DNA from: Hyphomicrobiales bacterium
Lineage (GTDB): Bacteria > Pseudomonadota > Alphaproteobacteria > Rhizobiales > Beijerinckiaceae
Length of the DNA stretch: 9,153 nt
Direction of reading: 5' to 3'
Assembly: GCA_003164825.1 (NCBI GenBank)
Contig: PLUH01000354.1
Coordinates: 1 to 9,153, forward strand
Shown here piece after piece: positions 5,316-9,153 of the stretch. The position numbers and the translations under genes were made by a program. The notes beneath the pieces were generated by a model, which was given only the letters and a program-made list of their open reading frames with translations, did not search any database and was not told the DNA's origin. Numbering within the stretch: the stretch's first letter is position 1; each line of letters begins with the position of its first letter.

Positions 5316-7387
5316 GTTGTTTTGACCGACGGCGACCCCCCAGTGCCCGCCGCAATGTTCGGATCGCCGATCGCCACTGCGCCGTCGCCGGTGGCCTGGT
5401 TGAGATTGCCGATCGCCACTGCGCCGACGCCGCTCAGGACGGTCGAAGTGCCGCCGGCGAAGGAGCCGGCGCCGGCCGCGGCGGCGACCGTCGCGCCTGG
5501 TCCGACCGCAGTCGTCAGCTCAGGGATCGCGAGCGCGTAGACGCCGTAGGCGACCGAGTTCGCGCCGATCGCCTTGGCGTTCGCGCCTCCGGCGGTCGAA
5601 TTCCGGCCGGCCGCCAAGGCGTTTACGCCGAAGGCGGACGAATTGGTTTGGACCGCGGTGGCGTTGTCGCCGGCGGCGATCGAGTTGACTCCGCCGGCAA
5701 GCGCGTTGACGCCAAAGGCCGAGGATCGGCTGGCGACCGCCTCGGCATTTTCGCCGGCGGCGATCGAATCGAAACCGCTGGCGACGGAATTGGCCGCGAA
5801 GGCGGCCGAATTGGCGCCGCTCGCAACCGAGTTCACGCCGTAGGCCGAAGATTTGGCCCCGCTCGCGGTCGCGGTGTCGCCATAGGCCGAGGAGCTGGCG
5901 CCGGATGCCGTTGCGTGAGGGCCGACCGCCGCAGAGTCGGTCCCCGAAGCCGCCGAATTCGCGCCGATCGAAATCGCGTTGACGGCCGACGCCGTTGCTG
6001 TCTGGCCGAGAGCGATCGTGCCGGCGCCGGTCGCGGTCGAGCCTTGTCCCCCGGCGATGGCCGCCTGGCCAGTTGCGGTGTTCGTGTCACCGATCGCGAA
6101 CGCGCCGAGTCCGGTTGCCGAATTCGCGTTGCCGAGCGCCGTCGCGCCCTGATCCATCGCGGTATTGCCGTCTCCGGCCGCGGTCGCGCCCTGACCACCT
6201 GCGATGTTGAGGTCGCCGGTTGCAATAGCCCCGGCCCCAGTCGCTGCGTTGTTGGCGCCGACTGCGACCGCCCCAGTGCCTGTCGCAAAGTTCGGATCGC
6301 CAATGGCGACAGCGCCGTTGCCGTCCGCCATGTTCAACCCGCCGATCGCGACCGCGCCGGCTCCGGCGACGACAGTCGACGTACCGCCTGCGAACGAACC
6401 CGGCCCCGCCCCAGAGTCTACGGTCGCTCCTGGGCCAACGGCAGTGGTGTAGGGGGCGGCAGAGTTCGCGCCAAAGCCGAGGGCGGTCGATCCTGCGCCA
6501 GCGGCGTTAGCGCCGTCGCCGATCGCGACCGCGCTGACGGCGCCGGTCGTCGCCTGGGCGCCGCCTGCGCCAGCGCCTGCGACCGCTCCGCCGCCGATGT
6601 TGATGCCTGTCGCGTAGGTCGTGAGGTCAGGGTTGCCCAGCGTGATCGCTCCGCCGTCGGCGGAGATGCCTTGCGTGGCTTGAAACTGACTGGCGTAGAC
6701 GTTGCCGTTGTCGGTTCCGTTCTTGCCCACGTACACGTTGCCGGCGAAGATCGATTCGCCGCTTGTCACGTTGAGCGCAGTGTTCCCTACGCCGACGCCG
6801 ATCGACTGGGTGCCGATGTATTGATTGTTGCAGCCGGGCAAGCCTAATTCGGCGGTGCGGTAGGTATTGGCCGTCGTTTGGGAGGCAACCCCGGTCGCCT
6901 GTGACGCGAGGCCGAGAAGCGCATTGGCGTACGCGAGGCCTGACCCCTCTGCTGCCCCCGCCAACACCCCGGCGGCGAGCCCGCCGTCAGTTGCGCCGAG
7001 GGTGCCGGCCGAGTTTCCTGGAGATGGCAGACCAAATCCCTCCATGACGCCGAAAGCCAAGGCTTGATCCGTGAACGCACCAAAGCTGGTTTGAGCGGCG
7101 GTCTCAGCGGACCCAAAGGCGAGGACGTTTGTGGCGAGGCCGGTGGCTTCCGATAACAGGCCGGCGTAGTCGGCAGCGTTGATCGCCGTGTCGAGTTGCG
7201 TGTTGCATTGGATGCCGACCGGCGACGGCAACTGGGGAAACGTCACCGGGCTCGACGCGGGCGGCGGGTTCGGCATGGTCGTTCCCGCAAGCGCGGGCGG
7301 CGCGGCAGCCATGCACAACGCAACGACCGTCATTAGCGGCGCGCATCCGCGGATATTCCGGCGCGCGAAGGAGCTCGCAACCCCCAT
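4892..7387 (-). CDS. YadA-like trimeric autotransporter adhesin, N-terminal part (signal peptide, N-domain, head repeats), frameshifted
   Basis: Surface adhesin of type V(c) secretion style. ATG 7387 is chosen because GGAGG lies 5 bases upstream; a TTG at 7402 is in frame but lies in the ribosome-site region. Residues 1-34 are a Sec signal peptide (n-region FARRNIRG, hydrophobic core, ALA-G cleavage). About 35-285 form an N-terminal domain I do not recognise, with two mature Cys (61 and 186) and a GNVYVGKNGTDNGNVYASQF segment. From 286 on, 14-residue YadA-head repeats follow (AVAIGDxNxATGxG style), with a 28-residue sub-pattern around 513-620 (SSAFGVNALAGG). Reading leaves the repeat frame at residue 684 or so; the remaining 150 residues to 4892 are an Arg-rich out-of-frame tail and not real protein. 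With one base restored, the gene would run 7387 to 4491 and encode 965 residues. As written it yields an unanchored product, so it is a pseudogene, a phase-off allele or a sequencing error. Confidence 0.87.
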   Translation of the reverse strand: MGVASSFARRNIRGCAPLMTVVALCMAAAPPALAGTTMPNPPPASSPVTFPQLPSPVGIQCNTQLDTAINAADYAGLLSEATGLATNVLAFGSAETAAQTSFGAFTDQALAFGVMEGFGLPSPGNSAGTLGATDGGLAAGVLAGAAEGSGLAYANALLGLASQATGVASQTTANTYRTAELGLPGCNNQYIGTQSIGVGVGNTALNVTSGESIFAGNVYVGKNGTDNGNVYASQFQATQGISADGGAITLGNPDLTTYATGINIGGGAVAGAGAGGAQATTGAVSAVAIGDGANAAGAGSTALGFGANSAAPYTTAVGPGATVDSGAGPGSFAGGTSTVVAGAGAVAIGGLNMADGNGAVAIGDPNFATGTGAVAVGANNAATGAGAIATGDLNIAGGQGATAAGDGNTAMDQGATALGNANSATGLGAFAIGDTNTATGQAAIAGGQGSTATGAGTIALGQTATASAVNAISIGANSAASGTDSAAVGPHATASGASSSAYGDTATASGAKSSAYGVNSVASGANSAAFAANSVASGFDSIAAGENAEAVASRSSAFGVNALAGGVNSIAAGDNATAVQTNSSAFGVNALAAGRNSTAGGANAKAIGANSVAYGVYALAIPELTTAVGPGATVAAAAGAGSFAGGTSTVLSGVGAVAIGNLNQATGDGAVAIGDPNIAAGTGGSPSVKTTWPQDRAQSPRVTRTSPRDAARSRLAMATPPWGRRRSRRVRARARSAQARRPSANRPMRLPTTRSPSAPARALLARPRRRSAAMPRRRKRTRRRTEPAPRLSLRTRPQSALGPRSPAAASARPQSGPVQPPRCRITSSSGP
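5031..5521 (-). repeat. Adhesin head duplication, copy 2 (carries the frameshift)
   Basis: This is the second copy of the block described at 5879-6454, beginning at LTTAVGPGATV and ending at ASAYG. It contains the six-C run where one base is missing, so its intact partner serves as an internal control for the reading frame. Confidence 0.75.
5336..5341 (-). other. Frameshift site in adhesin gene (single-base loss creating a run of six G on the coding strand)
   Basis: On the plus strand the sequence reads GCGACCCCCCAGTGCC at 5332-5347. The duplicate unit at 6264-6280 reads GCGACCGCCCCAGTGCC. The two match exactly except that one base (G on plus, C on the coding strand) is absent here. Restoring it turns the coding-strand reading ACT-GGG-GGG-TCG into ACT-GGG-GCG-GTC, which encodes GTGAV and rejoins the downstream repeats and anchor. 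The position of the frame change is therefore well supported; its cause is open. Confidence 0.9.
5879..6454 (-). repeat. Adhesin head duplication, copy 1 (about 190 residues)
   Basis: Residues 312-503 of the adhesin align with a second block at 5031-5521. Shared landmarks in order: TTAVGPGATV, GSFAGGTSTV, GAVAIG-(G/N)-LN, DGAVAIGDPN or its NGAVAIGDPN variant, GQAAIA-x-GQGS, IALGQ/AIGQ, and SAYG at the end. Copy 1 is longer by about 28 residues (two repeat units) in its middle. Confidence 0.75.
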
Positions 7388-7392
7388 CTTCG

Positions 7393-7400
7393 CCTCCCCC
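7393..7400 (-). promoter_or_regulatory. Ribosome binding site of the adhesin gene
   Basis: The coding strand reads GGGGGAGG followed by CGAAG and then ATG at 7387. GGAGG (7393-7397) with a 5-base spacer is a strong Shine-Dalgarno match. It decides ATG 7387 over the in-frame TTG at 7402. Confidence 0.8.
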
Positions 7401-7453
7401 AATCTCGATATGGATTTAGCTTGTCGTGATTCGACCTCTTCCCTTATTCGGAC

Positions 7454-7483
7454 ACGGTAGGTCCGGATCGTTTACCTTGTCAA
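7454..7483 (-). promoter_or_regulatory. Candidate sigma-70 type promoter for the adhesin
   Basis: The coding strand has a perfect TTGACA (7478-7483) and, 18 bases on, TACCGT (7454-7459) as a weak -10. It lies about 70 bases upstream of ATG 7387, in the AT-richer gap. The -35 is good and the -10 poor, so this is a tentative call. Confidence 0.35.
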
Positions 7484-7527
7484 AGAAAAGACAAATTCGA
7501 TTGCAGATTTTGACGTGCTGTTGCCGC

Positions 7528-7562
7528 AATGTAACATTTACTTTTTACCCACGGTTGTTACA
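7528..7562. promoter_or_regulatory. Paired TGTnACA dyads upstream of the adhesin
   Basis: AATGTAACATT (7528-7538) is a perfect dyad around one central base. TGTTACA (7556-7562) is a second, shorter dyad, and its 7 bases are the reverse complement of TGTAACA at 7530-7536. The centres are 26 bases apart. They lie about 45 to 75 bases upstream of the candidate TTGACA box. They could be activator or repressor sites; I cannot name a regulator. Confidence 0.35.
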
Positions 7563-7613
7563 GCGGAGACGCGTCTACACCAGTGCGGTTGTATTGCCTA
7601 GAATTTTTTCCTT

Positions 7614-7631
7614 GTCGTATCTGTATACGAC
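7614..7631. promoter_or_regulatory. Perfect 7-base inverted repeat between the MAPEG and adhesin genes
   Basis: GTCGTAT (7614-7620), loop CTGT, ATACGAC (7625-7631). It lies 27 bases past the MAPEG stop on that gene's strand. On that strand it is followed by AAGGAAAAAA and not by a T run, so it does not fit a classical intrinsic terminator. On the plus strand the T run precedes the hairpin. It may be an operator or a 3' end stem. Confidence 0.4.
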
Positions 7632-7657
7632 GTCCGTCCCAGGCCATTTGTGAGCGA

Positions 7658-8050
7658 TTACTTGATCGCCTCCCAAAAGAGTCCCACGACGCAGACGAAG
7701 CCCAGGGTGAAAAGCACGGTTCTCAGGTAAGGGATAGCCGCCCAATAGACGACGGCGTGCGCCAATCTGAGCCAGAAATAACTCATCGCCCAGAATGCCG
7801 TCATCCCGTTGGCCTTTCCGGCGACCTGAACAACAATCACCAGGGCGGCGAAGGGGGCGAAGGATTCGATGGCGTTGAGATAAGCGCGGTGAGCGCGCTG
7901 ACCCCACAACGGGACGGGGCGGGGCGCGGGGTTCACGTAGTTTTCCCCCGACAGGGGGCCGTTCGTCATCACCTGGCAGGCGATATACGGAATCCACAGC
8001 GCCGCCGTAAGCATTGCCGTCAAGGCGAGGTACCAAAGGTCGGTTGTCAT
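7658..8050 (-). CDS. MAPEG-family small integral membrane protein
   Basis: 130-residue protein with four predicted membrane helices (about 5-26, 64-79, 84-104, 109-126). The loop before helix 2 carries the family motif R-A-H-R-A-x-x-N-x-x-E (RAHRAYLNAIESFAPF, 52-67), and helix 3 has the conserved R-x-x-H (RLAH). MAPEG proteins include membrane glutathione transferases and eicosanoid enzymes; bacterial members of this short type are mostly uncharacterised, so catalytic activity is not certain. The frame opens at 8125, but ATG 8050 is preferred because it starts directly before helix 1 and has GGGAG 9 bases upstream. The length fits the family. It is divergent from gabD with a 234-base gap and is on the same strand as the adhesin, 270 bases upstream of it, so it is probably a separate unit. 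Confidence 0.85.
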   Translation of the reverse strand: MTTDLWYLALTAMLTAALWIPYIACQVMTNGPLSGENYVNPAPRPVPLWGQRAHRAYLNAIESFAPFAALVIVVQVAGKANGMTAFWAMSYFWLRLAHAVVYWAAIPYLRTVLFTLGFVCVVGLFWEAIK

Positions 8051-8163
8051 GGCGTTCCACTCCCTGCAATTCGATTGGGCTTGGGATGCGCCGATCAGAC
8101 CAGCGTGGCCATGAGGCGCGTCCACCCGAGCTCGAATAAACAGAGACGAACGAGGGAAGCCAA

Positions 8164-8186
8164 TTTCGACACGGACCGCGTCGAAA
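8164..8186. promoter_or_regulatory. Near-perfect 23-base dyad, candidate operator between MAPEG gene and gabD
   Basis: Left arm TTTCGACACGG (8164-8174), one central base, right arm CCGCGTCGAAA (8176-8186). Ten of eleven positions pair. It lies in the shared upstream region of two divergent genes, about 100 bases from gabD and about 115 from the MAPEG start, where a dimeric repressor or activator could control one or both. No regulator gene is in the window. Confidence 0.5.
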
Positions 8187-8254
8187 CATCGCAGATTTTC
8201 CGCTGGACGGGCGGTTGGCAGTAAACCCGATCTCGCGATCGTCCGCGCCCCCTC

Positions 8255-8279
8255 CTATATAGCCTCCAATCCCCGGAGG
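8255..8279 (+). promoter_or_regulatory. Candidate -10 box and ribosome binding site of gabD
   Basis: CTATAT (8255-8260) resembles the alphaproteobacterial -10 consensus and would give a leader of about 20 bases. No convincing -35 lies 16-18 bases upstream. GGAGG at 8275-8279 with a 5-base spacer to ATG 8285 is a strong ribosome site and fixes the start. The ribosome site is confident; the promoter is tentative. Confidence 0.55.
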
Positions 8280-8284
8280 CCCTC

Positions 8285-9153
8285 ATGAAACTCGCCGATC
8301 CCACCCTGCTCAAGAGCCAATGCCTGGTCGATGGCAAATGGGTCGGCGCGGGGGTCGATCCGATCGACAATCCGGCGACCGGCGAACTCATCGCCAAGGT
8401 TCCGCGCTTTGGCCATGCCGAGGCGGTGGGCGCCATCGAGGCGGCGGCGCGCGCCTTCACACCCTGGGCGAAGGCGCTGCCGAAAGAGCGCGCCCAGATT
8501 TTGCGCCGCTGGTTCGACCTTATCATCGCCAATCGCGACGACATCGCCCTGATCATGACCAGCGAGCAGGGCAAGCCCCTCGCCGAAGCGCGCGGCGAGG
8601 TCGATTACGCTGCCTCATACATCGAATTCTTCGGCGAGGAGGCCAAGCGCATCTATGGCGAGGTCAATCCGACCTTCCGCGCCGATTCGCGCATCGTCGT
8701 GATCAGGCAGCCGATCGGCGTCGTGGCGGCGATCACGCCGTGGAACTTTCCCGCCGCCATGATCACCCGCAAGGTCGCGCCGGCGCTCGCGGTCGGCTGC
8801 ACGGTGGTCGCCAAGCCCGCGCCGGAGACGCCGCTGACCGCGCTCGCGCTCGGGGAATTGGCGCTGCGCGCCGGCATACCCGCCGGCGTGCTCAACCTCC
8901 TGACCGGGGACGCGCCCGCGATCGGCAAGGCGATGTGCGAGCATTCCTCGGTGCGCTTCATCGGCTTCACCGGCTCGACCGAGGTCGGCAAGCTGCTCAT
9001 GCGCCAGGCGGCGGGAACGGTGAAGAAAGTGGGGCTCGAGCTCGGCGGCAACGCGCCGTTCATCGTCTTCGACGACGCCCATGTCGACGCCGCCGTCGAG
9101 GGCGCGATCCAATCCAAATTCCGCAACATGGGCCAGACCTGCGTCTGCGCCAA
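8285..9153 (+). CDS. gabD: NAD(P)-dependent succinate-semialdehyde dehydrogenase (GabD type), 3' end cut by window
   Basis: Oxidises succinate semialdehyde to succinate, the last step of GABA breakdown and of related C4 routes into the TCA cycle, in the cytoplasm. The 289 visible residues cover about 60% of a usual 480-490 residue enzyme, with no stop before the window ends. Aldehyde dehydrogenase superfamily landmarks: ITPWNFP with the oxyanion Asn at 154, the cofactor-binding Lys at 177 (VVAKPAPETP), GFTGSTEVGK (about 226-235), the general base Glu at 252 in ELGGNAPF, and the nucleophile Cys at 286 in GQTCVCA. The TCVCA segment, GKPLAEARGEVDYAASYIEFF and FIVFDDAHVDAAVEGA are close to GabD as I recall it and favour SSADH over other aldehyde dehydrogenases; a glutarate-semialdehyde enzyme remains possible. 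Start ATG 8285 follows a strong GGAGG. It is divergent from the MAPEG gene. Confidence 0.9.
   Translation, partial: MKLADPTLLKSQCLVDGKWVGAGVDPIDNPATGELIAKVPRFGHAEAVGAIEAAARAFTPWAKALPKERAQILRRWFDLIIANRDDIALIMTSEQGKPLAEARGEVDYAASYIEFFGEEAKRIYGEVNPTFRADSRIVVIRQPIGVVAAITPWNFPAAMITRKVAPALAVGCTVVAKPAPETPLTALALGELALRAGIPAGVLNLLTGDAPAIGKAMCEHSSVRFIGFTGSTEVGKLLMRQAAGTVKKVGLELGGNAPFIVFDDAHVDAAVEGAIQSKFRNMGQTCVCA

Larger units (their letters stand above)
4923..6532 (-). repeat. YadA-head repeat region (14-residue, about 42-base periodic coding repeats)
   Basis: The coding strand encodes dozens of degenerate units of the form (A/S)-x-A-x-G-x-x-(A/N)-x-A-x-G, the left-handed beta-roll repeat of the YadA head. 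The DNA repeats are diverged (GCGATCGCC and GCGACCGCG recur on the plus strand), so the array looks old rather than freshly amplified. It spans the frameshift. Two halves are related as a larger duplication, listed separately. Confidence 0.85.

Noticed and set aside
4892..5335. Arg-rich C-terminal tail of the adhesin reading frame
   Set aside because: It is an out-of-frame reading of head-repeat DNA after the frameshift; the true repeat pattern and anchor continue in the neighbouring frame.
4923..6532. CRISPR-like or satellite repeat array
   Set aside because: The periodicity is about 42 bases in codon phase and explained by 14-residue protein repeats; no identical direct repeats with unique spacers.
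4848..6847. Long plus-strand open frames across the adhesin (for example 4848-5540, 5648-6847)
   Set aside because: High-GC periodic coding DNA keeps antisense frames open; the proteins are low-complexity mirrors of the head repeats without recognisable domains.
7426..7653. 75-residue plus-strand frame in the adhesin upstream region
   Set aside because: No ribosome site, no domain, and it covers AT-rich DNA with regulatory-like dyads.
8095..8574. Minus-strand frame overlapping the start of gabD
   Set aside because: It is antisense to the conserved gabD coding start and covers the regulatory gap; no recognisable protein.

Overview
The window is high-GC DNA with compact gene spacing, alphaproteobacterial in character. 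The evidence is a type I secretion pair of the common alphaproteobacterial HlyB/HlyD kind, a YadA-type adhesin with the neck style I associate with Hyphomicrobiales (Methylocystis/Beijerinckia-like relatives), and a palindromic intergenic repeat of the CGTCATTGCGAG...AGCAATCCAG type at the left edge. This placement is inference from gene content, not a measured phylogeny.

Layout. Positions 1-82 are an inverted REP-like repeat that continues upstream of the window. A plus-strand pair follows with a 4-base ATGA overlap: a type I secretion ABC transporter with a degenerate C39-like domain (182-2347) and its HlyD-type membrane fusion protein (2344-3840). No outer-membrane TolC partner and no RTX-type substrate lie in the window. 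After a 40-base convergent gap comes a minus-strand block, read from right to left: a large trimeric autotransporter-like adhesin (7387 down to 4491) and a small exported protein of unknown function (4396 down to 3881).

The adhesin gene is broken in this sequence by a single missing base at about 5336-5341. An internal duplicate of the same repeat unit, intact at the equivalent place (6264-6280), shows which base is missing. As written, the signal peptide, N-terminal domain and most of the head are in one frame, and the rest of the head, the neck and the membrane anchor are in another.

Upstream of the adhesin is an AT-richer intergenic region (7403-7657) with candidate promoter and dyad elements. 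A MAPEG-family membrane protein (8050 down to 7658) follows. It is divergent from a gabD-type succinate-semialdehyde dehydrogenase (8285 onward, cut by the window end). The 234-base divergent region holds a near-perfect 23-base dyad that looks like an operator.

How the genes may work together. The ABC/HlyD pair would form an inner-membrane export complex that recruits a TolC-like channel encoded elsewhere. The adhesin would be exported by Sec and inserted in the outer membrane as a trimer, and the small exported protein behind it may be an accessory factor. The MAPEG and gabD genes look like housekeeping metabolism unrelated to the secretion block. The most interesting part is the adhesin locus: the frameshift, the large internal head duplication, the apparent lack of a long stalk, an unrecognised N-terminal domain and an uncharacterised exported neighbour.
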